A stretch of DNA of 64,000 bases. Origin: SZUA-229 sp041589175. GTDB taxonomy: Bacteria; Pseudomonadota; Gammaproteobacteria; SZUA-229. Under the pieces are notes generated by a model that saw only the letters and a program-made list of their open reading frames with translations, did no database searches and was not told the DNA's origin. The stretch is taken from the NCBI GenBank assembly GCA_041589175.1, contig JBFHWF010000003.1, forward strand, positions 1 to 64,000, read 5' to 3'. The number at the start of each line of letters is the position of its first letter. Within the stretch, counting starts at the first letter, position 1. Position numbers and translations under genes: made by a program. Positions 1 through 8,222 of the stretch are shown piece after piece.

Positions 1-1
1 A

Positions 2-676
2 TCAGAAGATGGGGTAGCAGCAGGGCATGAGTCAGCCGTGACTACAGATCAGGTTGTCAAAACCGATACCGCAGTACAGGCTGTAGAAAATGTTAGTAGT
101 GTTTCGCAGTCTGTCGTGTCGAGTTCAGCAGTGCTCGAAGCTGATGAAGAACGGGTAGGTCTGCAATCAGATAATCAGCAGATACATGTTACGCCTGATG
201 AACAATGGATCGAGAAATTACAGCAACCAGTATCCGAAAAGCTTGTAGATGAGCTGCCAGAAACACTGCCAGAAACACTGCCAGGGCAGCAGCAGGAACA
301 GCAGCAGGAACAGCAGGATAAGATTCAGCTGTCTGAAGAAACCGAGATCAAGGTATCAGGTGTATCCCCTGATACTGGCGTGAAGCTGCAGCAGGCAGGT
401 TCTGCTCCTGAACGCACGAATGAGCAGACGCAGCCAGGTACGAGTAAACGGCGTTCGATGATAGAAAAAAAACTGGCTGTGAAACAGAAGCGGCATATAC
501 ATATCGTTGTGAAGGGCGACACCCTGTGGGATATCGCAGAACATTATGTGAATAACCCCTGGCGCTATCCAGAGCTTGCAAGATTGAGTAAAATTAAAAA
601 TCCTGACCTGATTTACCCTGGTCAGAAAATAATTATTATCCTGAATTATCGGGATTCACCTTCTCGTAGTCAGTGA
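2..676 (+). CDS. LysM-domain protein, 5' end cut by window edge
   Basis: The reading frame is open to the left edge, so the gene almost certainly starts upstream; the GTG at 38 is only an internal candidate. The visible part is a long low-complexity acidic and Gln-rich linker, with a duplicated PETLPETLPG and QQEQQQEQQ runs. It ends in one LysM domain (about residues 155-205 counted from base 38) with the motifs GDTLWDIAEHY and NPDLIYPGQKI. LysM domains bind peptidoglycan or other glycans, so a cell-envelope role is likely. The single C-terminal LysM after a disordered linker is common in proteobacterial envelope proteins. The missing N-terminus prevents any statement about a signal peptide or a partner domain. 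Confidence 0.75.
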   Translation, partial: SEDGVAAGHESAVTTDQVVKTDTAVQAVENVSSVSQSVVSSSAVLEADEERVGLQSDNQQIHVTPDEQWIEKLQQPVSEKLVDELPETLPETLPGQQQEQQQEQQDKIQLSEETEIKVSGVSPDTGVKLQQAGSAPERTNEQTQPGTSKRRSMIEKKLAVKQKRHIHIVVKGDTLWDIAEHYVNNPWRYPELARLSKIKNPDLIYPGQKIIIILNYRDSPSRSQ

Positions 677-720
677 TTTTTTGTCTGCGAGTATAAAGCG
701 CTTGGTCTGGAGAAACAGCT

Positions 721-1434
721 TTGCATAGAATTATACTGCTATTGTTAATTCTTCTGGTGCTGGTATTTTTTATCTATCGCTTTCGGCGTTTAGGGTCGGC
801 CGATAAGAAAAAAGCGATGCACATGATTCTGTTTACGCTCGCGGGTGCGGTACTGGTTTATCTGGTGTTAACCGGAAGACTGAACTGGCTGGTGGCTGCT
901 GTGGGTGCAATATTGCCGTTACTACCACGACTGATGCGATTTCTGATTGGCATGGCACCAACCCTGTTGCCTTTCCTGCGTCGATATCAGCAGAATCGGC
1001 AGTCGAGTATGCAGACGCGGTTTGTGCGCCTGCGAATGAATATACTCACGGGTGAGCTGGATGGTGATATTCTTGAAGGAGAGTTTAGTGGAAAATCGCT
1101 TCAGTCTTTATCGCTGGTTGAACTACAGCAGCTTCTGGAAAAACTACGGGAGCAGGATGCAGAGTCAGCAGCTTTACTCATAGCCTATCTTGATCGAGTG
1201 CATCCGGAGTGGTCTGGAGGTGAGTCGCAACAGCATGGTTACACCCCGAAAGACGGGGATATGGATGAACAGGAGGCGCGTGAAATACTGGGTGTGTCTG
1301 AGGCGGCGTCTCGTGATGATGTTATCGAAGCGCATCGTCGCCTGATGCAGAAGATGCATCCTGATCGAGGTGGTAGTGATTACCTCGCTCAGCAGATTAA
1401 TCGTGCCAGAGATCTGTTGCTGAAATCACTTTAA
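721..1434 (+). CDS. membrane-anchored J-domain protein
   Basis: Starts at TTG 721 with a GGAG eight bases upstream (709-712). The N-terminus has a membrane segment (residues about 2-17), then a second hydrophobic stretch (about 32-75). The last 60 residues are a J-domain with EAREILGVSEAASRDDVIEAH and the HPD tripeptide in KMHPDRGGSDYLA. J-domains stimulate the ATPase of DnaK-type Hsp70, so this is probably a membrane-tethered co-chaperone, close in plan to the Pam18/TIM14-like bacterial proteins. No zinc-finger or G/F region is present, so it is not DnaJ. The 3' end overlaps the convergent gene below by 9 bp. Confidence 0.75.
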   Translation: MHRIILLLLILLVLVFFIYRFRRLGSADKKKAMHMILFTLAGAVLVYLVLTGRLNWLVAAVGAILPLLPRLMRFLIGMAPTLLPFLRRYQQNRQSSMQTRFVRLRMNILTGELDGDILEGEFSGKSLQSLSLVELQQLLEKLREQDAESAALLIAYLDRVHPEWSGGESQQHGYTPKDGDMDEQEAREILGVSEAASRDDVIEAHRRLMQKMHPDRGGSDYLAQQINRARDLLLKSL

Positions 1435-1764
1435 AGTCGCACCACGTAAAAGCTGATCAATTGGGTTGGCCTGGCTTTCACCGAGCTCGATGATAATGGT
1501 TTCCTCCATGGGGATCTCATCGGCTTCCATATGCGGAAGTATCTGTGTGATCACCTGCAAAATAAGTAACATACCCTGCTGGTTGGCCGCGTCATCGGTC
1601 TGTTGCGATTGTGCCTGTAAGTCTGTGGCGTATTCTTTGATTGTTTGTACACGTTGAGTTACAGGCATCTGCTGTATGGCAGGTTTGAATCCAAGATGTA
1701 ACTCGCGGATGCCAGTGTCAGTATTATCGTTGATTGAAATGGAGAGGGGGCCCTGAATTTCCAT
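1426..1764 (-). CDS. conserved protein of unknown function
   Basis: A 112-residue protein that I do not recognise. It has no signal peptide or membrane segment. The sequence is acidic and Gln-rich, with a short hydrophobic helix (GMLLILQVITQILPHM) in the middle and an EETIIIELGE strand near the end. It lies 23 bp downstream of djlA on the same strand and is probably the last gene of the TRAP/djlA run. Its final 9 bp overlap the end of the convergent J-domain gene. The coding call rests on operon position and a clean ATG start; function is unknown. Confidence 0.5.
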   Translation of the reverse strand: MEIQGPLSISINDNTDTGIRELHLGFKPAIQQMPVTQRVQTIKEYATDLQAQSQQTDDAANQQGMLLILQVITQILPHMEADEIPMEETIIIELGESQANPIDQLLRGATLK

Positions 1765-1787
1765 AATTTTTTACCGGTAGTATTGAG

Positions 1788-2573
1788 TTAGTGTTGCTGG
1801 TTTTTTCTATGCTGCTTTATCTGTTCGTAAGCTTTTCTGATTTCGCTGGTTTTTTCGTTGGCGATTTTTATCATTTCCTCTGGCAGGCCTTTCGCCACCA
1901 GTTTGTCAGGATGATGCTGGCTCATTAATCTGCGATAGGTTTTCTTTAAATCCGTGTCGGATATTTTACTATCGACACCCAGCACTGCATAGGCCTCATC
2001 TACGGGCCGTAAAGCTGTGCCAGCTTGTTTCTGGTAGCTGCCCTGGGCAGATACCATCTGAATTAACTGATCAAGGTGATCGACAGAAAAACCGATGTGT
2101 GTAGCGATGTGTTTAAGAGCATTATATTCTGCTGGCTCAAACTGCTGATCAGCATAAGCGGTTGATATCAGAATTTCCAGGAACATCTGCAACAGACTGG
2201 TGCGACGGTGACACTCCTTGCGAAACTGTTCGAGTACTTCATCAAGAGCAAAATCGGGCTGCTTACCCTGGTTGAACAAGTCAATAGCGGCCCTGCGTTG
2301 TTCCGAAGATAGATTCATCTGGCGCATGATGTTTTCGGCCATTTGAATCTCGCTTTTTGATACCTGGCCGTCAACTTTTGCCAGATAGCCCATCACCGAA
2401 AAGCTGGTCGTAAAGAAAGCCAGTTGCACACGCTCGGTGTCTCCAGCATTCAGGTCGATAATGTTCAGGCCGCGGTCCAGCTGGTGTCCAACAACCACAC
2501 CCAGCAGGGCCCCAATGGGGCCGCCCAGCATAAAGCCAAAACCACCGCCAACAAGTTTACCCCACCAGCTCAT
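1788..2573 (-). CDS. djlA: DjlA-like co-chaperone (TerB + J-domain)
   Basis: 261 residues in the order typical of DjlA: a glycine-rich N-terminal membrane anchor (about 3-35, GGGFGFMLGGPIGALLG), a TerB-like helical domain (about 45-160) and a C-terminal J-domain (about 195-258) with HPD in SQHHPDKLVAKG. DjlA is an inner-membrane co-chaperone whose J-domain faces the cytoplasm and stimulates DnaK; in E. coli it is linked to envelope stress and colanic acid induction. The ATG overlaps the stop of the preceding small gene (ATGA), so the two are translationally coupled. In this window it is the second J-domain protein within 2 kb, encoded in the opposite direction to the first. Confidence 0.9.
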   Translation of the reverse strand: MSWWGKLVGGGFGFMLGGPIGALLGVVVGHQLDRGLNIIDLNAGDTERVQLAFFTTSFSVMGYLAKVDGQVSKSEIQMAENIMRQMNLSSEQRRAAIDLFNQGKQPDFALDEVLEQFRKECHRRTSLLQMFLEILISTAYADQQFEPAEYNALKHIATHIGFSVDHLDQLIQMVSAQGSYQKQAGTALRPVDEAYAVLGVDSKISDTDLKKTYRRLMSQHHPDKLVAKGLPEEMIKIANEKTSEIRKAYEQIKQHRKNQQH

Positions 2574-2839
2574 GATTTGTTGTCGTCTGCTTTGGTGAGT
2601 TGATGTAATTCTTTGCCGAGGTGTGTTTCTGTGTGTACAAGTGGTTGAGGTTGCAGTGCAGGATCGTCCGGGAACAGGCGCAGTAAGTCTGCCATGGTGA
2701 GTGATTCACCTTTGCGATCATATTCTTCCCAGATGCTTTCCCAACGCTGATCATCGAAATAAAAGCCCACCGGTAACAGGGCAACGGGCTTGTTGTTGAA
2801 GTCGGTAATGACCTTGGGTTCAATGAGTTTGCCAGCCAT
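2570..2839 (-). CDS. small conserved protein upstream of djlA
   Basis: An 89-residue soluble protein of unknown function with no membrane segment. It starts 1 bp after the stop of dctM and its stop overlaps the djlA start by 4 bp, so it is clearly part of the same transcript. Visible features are KVITDFNNKPVALLPVGFYF near the N-terminus and a Trp-rich stretch (DDQRWESIWEEYDRKGES). An overlapping reading frame of 111 codons at 2557-2892 is a shadow: it would overlap both neighbours and has no operon-compatible start. Confidence 0.6.
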   Translation of the reverse strand: MAGKLIEPKVITDFNNKPVALLPVGFYFDDQRWESIWEEYDRKGESLTMADLLRLFPDDPALQPQPLVHTETHLGKELHQLTKADDNKS

Positions 2840-2840
2840 A

Positions 2841-4097
2841 TTATTTCCACCACAGGGTTAGAACGGGCATATAGGATATCATAAGTAACCACACGAGCAT
2901 GATTGCCAGGAAGGGTATGGCAGATTTGAAAAGCGTAAGGATGGTTTTGCCGAAGCGTTGTGAGGCAATGAACAGGTTGATGCCCACTGGCGGCGTCATA
3001 TAACCTATTTCCAGGTTGGCAAGGAATATAATGCCCAGGTGTACCGGGTCTATCTGATAGCGCAGAGCGAGTGGCATAATCAGAGGTACAACAACGACGA
3101 TGGCTGAAAAAATATCCATCATGGCACCAATGATTAACAGAAAAATATTCAGCAGTAACAGGAACTGAAGTTGGCTGCTAATATGAGATTCAATAAAGGT
3201 CAACAGGCGCGAAGGTAACTGAGTGTCGATCAGCAGGTTAGTTAAGCCCATGGCTACGCCAAGTATAATCAGAATGCTGCCTACCAGTTTGGCGGTGTCA
3301 ATCAGAATGTTGGGCAGGTTTTCTGTGAGTTTGATTTCTCTGTATATCACCGTTTCGATAAAGAGTGCATAGGCGGCGGTAACTGCAGCTGCTTCAGTTA
3401 CCGTAACAAAGCCACCGAATATGCCGGTCATAACCAGAACAGGTAGAAATATATCCCATATCGTTTCCCTTGCGGCTGTCCTGAGGCGCTTCCATGAAAA
3501 TGGGTGAGGTGGTGCATGCCATACCAGTGCGGATTTAAAACTGTAGAGTGAAAGCATGATCAACAGAATGAGTCCGGGAACGATACCGGCAAGGAAAAGG
3601 TCGTCGATGCTGGTGCCAGAAACAATTCCGTATAGCAGAATGGCAAGGCTGGGTGGAAAGAGTAATCCAAGAGAGCCTGATGATGTTAACAGGCCCAGGG
3701 AAAAACGTTCCGAGTAATTAGACTGCATAAACAGCGGGTATAGCAGTCCACCAAGAGCGATGATGGTAACGCCCGATGCCCCGGTGAAGGCGGTGAAAAA
3801 TGCGCAGGATACAATTGCCGCCATGGCAAGCCCGCCGGGCATCCAGCCAAGCAAGGCATCGAACAGTTTAATTAGACGTTGTGGACCACCGCCAGCTGCC
3901 ATGGTCATCCCTGCGAAAGTAAATAGCGGGATTGAAATAAGGTTGGGGTGACTTGCCAGGCGATATAACTCGATGATAAGCACTACCGGGTCAAGTTCGG
4001 ATTGTATGCTGGCATATAGACCACCCGCACCCAGGGCAACGAACAGGGGTAATCCAAGTAGCGCAAGAATGATGAGAATAATGAGCAGGATAATCAT
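2841..4097 (-). CDS. dctM: TRAP transporter large permease (DctM family)
   Basis: 418 residues and almost entirely hydrophobic, with about a dozen predicted membrane segments, matching the TRAP large subunit. It begins MIILLIILIILALLG and contains the family's glycine-rich loops (TAFTGASGVTIIALGG; GSLGLLFPPSLAI; TPPVGINLF). DctM forms the transport channel and uses the sodium or proton gradient to import the ligand delivered by DctP. The start overlaps dctQ by 4 bp. The neighbours dctQ, dctP and tatT make a complete TPR-associated TRAP (TPAT) system. Confidence 0.93.
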   Translation of the reverse strand: MIILLIILIILALLGLPLFVALGAGGLYASIQSELDPVVLIIELYRLASHPNLISIPLFTFAGMTMAAGGGPQRLIKLFDALLGWMPGGLAMAAIVSCAFFTAFTGASGVTIIALGGLLYPLFMQSNYSERFSLGLLTSSGSLGLLFPPSLAILLYGIVSGTSIDDLFLAGIVPGLILLIMLSLYSFKSALVWHAPPHPFSWKRLRTAARETIWDIFLPVLVMTGIFGGFVTVTEAAAVTAAYALFIETVIYREIKLTENLPNILIDTAKLVGSILIILGVAMGLTNLLIDTQLPSRLLTFIESHISSQLQFLLLLNIFLLIIGAMMDIFSAIVVVVPLIMPLALRYQIDPVHLGIIFLANLEIGYMTPPVGINLFIASQRFGKTILTLFKSAIPFLAIMLVWLLMISYMPVLTLWWK

Positions 4098-4582
4098 TCG
4101 ATGAACGCAGTATCCCGGCTGAAGACTAATAGAAAAAAGTGCAGGCTAAGCGTGAGAAACCCCAGGGGAAGTATTAACGCCATATATAGAGCTAGCTGTT
4201 CATTGTCGGGTGCGTACTGACTCTCATCGATCCAGAACTGTAATGCGTACCAGAAAAAAATGGCACATACGATGCTGCTAATGGCGATGAGGGGCTTTTT
4301 CAGTCGGTCGCGAAATCGAGGTTTTATGGCAGAGCTCACACAGTCGATTTTTATATGTTTATTGCCCTCTGATGCCAGGGCGGCACCCATAAAGGTAACA
4401 AACAGAACCAGGTGGCGGGCAATGACATCAAGGTCTGCAAAACCCAGCTCAAAAAAATTTCTTAAGACAACCTGGCTAAGTGCAATGATAAGCAGGAGTA
4501 ACAGGCTCAAGCCTGCCAGAATTTTTTCTAACTGGATGAGCCCAAGGCGAGTGCGAAATAGTAAGTCTTCAAGCGGGCGCAT
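4094..4582 (-). CDS. dctQ: TRAP transporter small permease (DctQ family)
   Basis: 162 residues with four predicted membrane helices, the normal size and topology of the TRAP small membrane subunit. The family-typical region around the second helix is visible (VVLRNFFELGFADLDVIARH, then LVLFVTFMGAALASEGNKHI). DctQ pairs with DctM in the inner membrane and is needed for transport. The gene begins 6 bp after dctP and its stop overlaps the dctM start by 4 bp, so the three are one transcription unit. Confidence 0.9.
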   Translation of the reverse strand: MRPLEDLLFRTRLGLIQLEKILAGLSLLLLLIIALSQVVLRNFFELGFADLDVIARHLVLFVTFMGAALASEGNKHIKIDCVSSAIKPRFRDRLKKPLIAISSIVCAIFFWYALQFWIDESQYAPDNEQLALYMALILPLGFLTLSLHFFLLVFSRDTAFIE

Positions 4583-4588
4583 AGCTCA

Positions 4589-5623
4589 TTATTGAAGCAG
4601 AGCCTGCTGGCGGTAATTTTCGAGATGCTTTCTAGCCTGCTGAAAGTGACCCGCAGGAATATAGCCAGATTCAGACAGTGTTTCAGCAGCCTGATCACGA
4701 ATGTCCAGCATTTCCTTCATTTCGTTTTCATTCCAGTTCCACATGAATTCGATACCGCTATCTTTCAACAGGCTGATGCTCTGATGATTATCGCGCCTGG
4801 CATCCTGGTTAATCAGTTCGGCAACCTGTTTGCCACTTTCTTTTAACAGGGCCTGTAAATCGGCAGGCAGGCGCTTATAAAATCGCTGGCTAACAACCAG
4901 ACTGCCAATTGCATTGGTCATAGGAACCATAGAAGCGTACTTCAGTTTGGTATGCCACTGCATGGCGAGTGCACCGAAAGGTGAGTTATAAACGGTATCG
5001 ATACTACCATGTTGAGCAGACAGCTGGGTGTATACATCCATAATGGAAAGTGGCACTGGTGAAACGCCCGCGGCGTCGGCAAAAGCCTGTCCCATAGGGT
5101 CACCCTGCCATAGCCAGATATGACGTTGCTTCAATTCGTCCAGCGAGTTTATCGGGTGCTTGGAAAAAAAGTGCAGGAAACCCACTTCAGGCCAGCCTAT
5201 TAATTCGAAGCCCTTGTCGCGGAAGCCCTGCTCTATGTCCGGCATGATTTGCTGGCGAACATAGTCCGATTCATCGGTGTTCTGAAACAGGAACGGCATT
5301 TCGAGGACGCGAGCCGGTGAATAAATTCGGCCAATGCCATAACCGGTGAAGAAGGCACCATGTAACTGACGGCTACGAATTTTTCGAAGGACGTCAGGCT
5401 CATCACCCATAACACCACCGGGGTATATTTTTATCTGCAGGCGTCCATGGCTTTTCTGCTTGAGTTCTTCCGACCACGTCTGAATACGATTCATCCAGGC
5501 GGTATCAGGTGGAATCAGCGTGGCAAATTTGAGTGTGTGCGTATCACCAGCAAGTGCCAGTCCATAACTCGACATGATTAATGTCAGCCCCCCAAGCAGG
5601 CGGCAGAGATTTTTTAAAACCAT
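4589..5623 (-). CDS. dctP: TRAP solute-binding protein (DctP family)
   Basis: 344 residues with an N-terminal signal sequence ending near SSYGLALAG. The mature protein shows the DctP fold: KFATLIPPDTAW, YPGGVMGDEPDVLRKIRSRQ and a long C-terminal helix. It captures ligand in the periplasm and passes it to DctQM. Most carboxylate-binding DctP proteins have an Arg in a GlKiRvp-like strand; here that place reads QRHIWLWQGDPMG, with Trp residues. This suggests the ligand is not a simple carboxylate, as proposed for TatT-associated binding proteins. The start overlaps tatT by 10 bp. Confidence 0.9.
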   Translation of the reverse strand: MVLKNLCRLLGGLTLIMSSYGLALAGDTHTLKFATLIPPDTAWMNRIQTWSEELKQKSHGRLQIKIYPGGVMGDEPDVLRKIRSRQLHGAFFTGYGIGRIYSPARVLEMPFLFQNTDESDYVRQQIMPDIEQGFRDKGFELIGWPEVGFLHFFSKHPINSLDELKQRHIWLWQGDPMGQAFADAAGVSPVPLSIMDVYTQLSAQHGSIDTVYNSPFGALAMQWHTKLKYASMVPMTNAIGSLVVSQRFYKRLPADLQALLKESGKQVAELINQDARRDNHQSISLLKDSGIEFMWNWNENEMKEMLDIRDQAAETLSESGYIPAGHFQQARKHLENYRQQALLQ

Positions 5624-6480
5624 TCTGACTCCTTATCCAGCAGGGAGCTGGCTTTTCGTTTTGCGATCTGATTGATGAGTGCGATATCCGGGTTGTTAAT
5701 ATCCTGACGAGCACGCAGTGCCGTCAGGCGTTGATGAAAACTGGACTGGTCAAAACGCTGGCGATCAAGATATTCGGCCTGCAGCAGATCAACGATCAGC
5801 AGCTGATTCTGATTAAGCTGTCGTGCCGTTTCGAAGTGCTGTTGCGAGAGTTCGAGGTTTCCACCCAGCATAGGTGAGCGGCTTCCATAATACACACCGA
5901 AGAACAGGTGTGGGCCCGCCATAAAGAAACGTTCATCGAGTTCCATGACCCGTTGCATTAATAATACGGCACGGGGCATGTCAGCCAGTGCTGCGGCCAG
6001 ATGGCGATTAAGGTCAATCCACTTGGCCCAGTTAGAGGCCGCCCAGAACAGCGCCGGAACATCATCCCGGTCGGTATCATCGATGGCCTGTTTCAGCTGC
6101 TGTAAATCGCCCTTGAGGAGCGAGTCAGTGATGCCGATACTGGCAAGGTTATAGCGTGCATGACGAAGGCCACGTTGATAGAAATGTGCAGCACGTTGTG
6201 AATTATCATCCTCAACAAAGCCATAGGCATAGCCATAATAGGCTTGCGCTGCATAGTTTCTGAGGTCGGTATTGTCAGGGTCGTTAATCAGCATACCTTC
6301 CATGAGTTCAATATTGGGAGGCATCGCGGCTTCTGCCAGTAGCAGGTCCGTTTCTCGATTAAGGGCAAGCATGCCGCCTTCGATCATTGGCATGGATGCC
6401 TTCACGGTTAAGCTGGCCATGGAGCAGGCGTTTAGCTGAATTAAAATGAGGGCCAGACAGAGGCCTTTTATTATTCTCAT
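5614..6480 (-). CDS. TatT-like TPR lipoprotein of the TRAP transporter
   Basis: 288 residues. The N-terminus has a lipoprotein signal with lipobox LNAC (Cys19). The rest is helical with TPR-like repeats: DNTDLRNYAAQAYYGYAYGF, RAAHFYQRGLRHARYNLA, a long AASNWAKWIDLNRH region and LGGNLELSQQHFETARQLN. This fits the TRAP TatT component (the T protein of TPAT systems, first described in Treponema), a trimeric TPR lipoprotein that contacts the DctP subunit. Being first in the operon and overlapping dctP by 10 bp supports the assignment. TPAT systems are thought to carry hydrophobic ligands; the ligand here is unknown. Confidence 0.85.
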   Translation of the reverse strand: MRIIKGLCLALILIQLNACSMASLTVKASMPMIEGGMLALNRETDLLLAEAAMPPNIELMEGMLINDPDNTDLRNYAAQAYYGYAYGFVEDDNSQRAAHFYQRGLRHARYNLASIGITDSLLKGDLQQLKQAIDDTDRDDVPALFWAASNWAKWIDLNRHLAAALADMPRAVLLMQRVMELDERFFMAGPHLFFGVYYGSRSPMLGGNLELSQQHFETARQLNQNQLLIVDLLQAEYLDRQRFDQSSFHQRLTALRARQDINNPDIALINQIAKRKASSLLDKESEWF

Positions 6481-6583
6481 AATGTTATAGGTATTGTATG
6501 GGCGTTAGAGTTCCCTAATTTCGCCCTACTATAGCATCGCCGCCTCCCCAAAGGCTATGCGCTGAGGACGTAATCGACCGAAA

Positions 6584-7336
6584 TCAGACAGGTCTTGGGT
6601 GTTCGTGCCAGTTGATCAGTATGTTCTTGAGTCGACCTTCCATTACTTTCAATGGTTTCAGCGGCGTGCCGTTCCACAGGCGCGGAAACAGGGTGCGACG
6701 GGTTGCAAACGATAGACCATCGACCTGGCGGTAATCACGGCTGAAGTGGCTGCCGGCACCGACTGGGCTGATGAAATCAGCGCTGTAGTCGTTGCGACTG
6801 AGTAACCCCTGCTGGTCAAAGAAAAATACCTGATGCTTGCTATGGGTGGGTATGTGGCTGGGAAAGCGAACGTGTAATGTACTCAGGACGCTACCATCCT
6901 GTGCGTAACTGTCGTCACCCTGATGACATTCGAAACCCTTGTTGTTGAAAATGTAGGGGCTGCAACTTGAGTTCCACAGGGCATAGCCCAGGAAATAGAT
7001 CATATCCAGATGATCCCAGTGGAGTCGGGGTTTGGATTTGAGGTCTCGGGCATCCTGGAAGTTGCGTTCGGTATAAATCTGGTCATTGGTATTGTAGATA
7101 TAAACATCGTAGCCATCGAAAATGCCGGTGTGGCCTTCTTCCGGAAAGTTGTGAAAACTGACATAGGGGCGATCGGTGAAAACATTGGCGACGATACCGG
7201 ACAGCCAGGGTGACTTGAAGCGGGTGATGAGCACAGGGCCAAAAATATCCAGTTGTAGCTCTATTGATTCAACCCGCCGCCACAGGTCGAGACCGCCATG
7301 GGCATTGCATATGCGGTTGATGAGGTCTTCAGTCAT
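6584..7336 (-). CDS. uncharacterised protein, divergent from a TetR regulator
   Basis: 250 residues if translated from the ATG at 7336, which has a strong AGGAGGG seven bases upstream; the longer start at 7387 lacks one. No signal peptide or membrane helix. The protein is rich in Trp, Phe, Tyr and His and predicted to be mostly beta strand. It starts with a helix then AHGGLDLWRRVESIELQL, a beginning I associate loosely with LolA/LppX-like lipid-binding beta-barrel proteins; this is a weak resemblance. It is transcribed away from the TetR gene across a perfect palindrome, so it is probably the regulator's target. Confidence 0.6.
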   Translation of the reverse strand: MTEDLINRICNAHGGLDLWRRVESIELQLDIFGPVLITRFKSPWLSGIVANVFTDRPYVSFHNFPEEGHTGIFDGYDVYIYNTNDQIYTERNFQDARDLKSKPRLHWDHLDMIYFLGYALWNSSCSPYIFNNKGFECHQGDDSYAQDGSVLSTLHVRFPSHIPTHSKHQVFFFDQQGLLSRNDYSADFISPVGAGSHFSRDYRQVDGLSFATRRTLFPRLWNGTPLKPLKVMEGRLKNILINWHEHPRPV

Positions 7337-7396
7337 GGGGATACCCTCCTGGTTAAGGTCGCCGCCGCTTGTCGTTATATAGGTCATTATTGCGGG

Positions 7397-7427
7397 TCAA
7401 GCATGTGGACACTGTCCACATGCTTGA
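7397..7427. promoter_or_regulatory. perfect palindromic operator (14-bp arms, 3-bp spacer)
   Basis: Arms of 14 bases at 7397-7410 and 7414-7427 are exact reverse complements around ACT, with the centre GTGGACACTGTCCAC. It lies in the 174-bp gap between the divergent gene starting at 7336 and the TetR regulator starting at 7511. A long symmetric element in this place is what a dimeric TetR repressor would bind to control both genes. Confidence 0.75.
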
Positions 7428-7510
7428 ATTTAATGATAGACTGCAGAATTGTCAATCAAAAACCATATAACGCGGTGTTAGATGTTGTGGTAAGTGCATG
7501 ACGAGGGGAT

Positions 7511-8161
7511 ATGCAAGAAAGTCGTTATCATCATGGTGATCTGAGAAATGCGCTGGTCAGTAAGGGTACCGAGTTCCTGAATGCCCGTGGCCTGGCGGGT
7601 ATCAGTCTGCGGGAGATAGCCCGCGATCTCGGAGTTGGTCACAATGCCCCTTACCGGCACTTTCGTAACAAACAGCAACTGCTCGAGGCCATTGCTGAGG
7701 CCGGATTTCGTCAGCTGGCTGGAAAAAATACACGCCTGGAGCTGGAATATGCCCATAACCCCGAAGCCCAGTTATTCGAAAGTGCCATGCATGTGGTGCA
7801 AACAGCGGCTGAACAGCCCAACCTGTACGAACTGATGTTCACCGGGCATCTGCAGTCAGGAGCCTGTGGAGAAGCGTTGCAACAGGCGGCAGATAGTGCC
7901 ATGCAGAGCCTGGTGCGTATTATCAGGAATGGCCAGAAGCTGGGCGTTTTCCGTGCTGGTGATGCGCTGACACAGGCATTGAGTGCCATGGCTCTGATCC
8001 AGGGCTGCTCTATGATGATCGCCACGGGTAAAATTCGTCCTCAGCTATCAGTGGCTAATGCTCCGGTAGACTGGCCTGCACACACCAACCTGTTGCGTAG
8101 TATCGTGCTGCGGATGATGGATACCTTCTTTCAGGGGCTCAAACTCCCCCAGGATGGCTAG
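7511..8161 (+). CDS. TetR/AcrR family transcriptional regulator
   Basis: 216 residues. The N-terminal helix-turn-helix domain (about 5-55) is clear: YHHGDLRNALVSKGTEFL, GISLREIARDLGVGHNAPY and RHFRNKQQLLEAI. The C-terminal helical domain would bind a small ligand; its composition resembles the WHG-type TetR C-terminal family. It probably represses itself and the divergent gene through the palindrome at 7397-7427. The ligand is unknown. The gene is followed within 62 bp by a separate transcription unit with its own promoter-like sequence. Confidence 0.9.
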   Translation: MQESRYHHGDLRNALVSKGTEFLNARGLAGISLREIARDLGVGHNAPYRHFRNKQQLLEAIAEAGFRQLAGKNTRLELEYAHNPEAQLFESAMHVVQTAAEQPNLYELMFTGHLQSGACGEALQQAADSAMQSLVRIIRNGQKLGVFRAGDALTQALSAMALIQGCSMMIATGKIRPQLSVANAPVDWPAHTNLLRSIVLRMMDTFFQGLKLPQDG

Positions 8162-8181
8162 TCAATTGCAGTGCTCGGCTA

Positions 8182-8190
8182 TGCTATAAT
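8182..8190 (+). promoter_or_regulatory. extended -10 promoter element
   Basis: TGCTATAAT at 8182-8190 is a consensus extended -10. No good -35 sits at 17 bp, as expected for an extended -10 promoter. Transcription would start near 8197, which argues against the TTG at 8199 and for the GTG at 8223 as the start of the next gene. Confidence 0.55.
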
Positions 8191-8222
8191 GCGCGTTTTT
8201 GCAGCGATCAGGTGTTTTGCCC

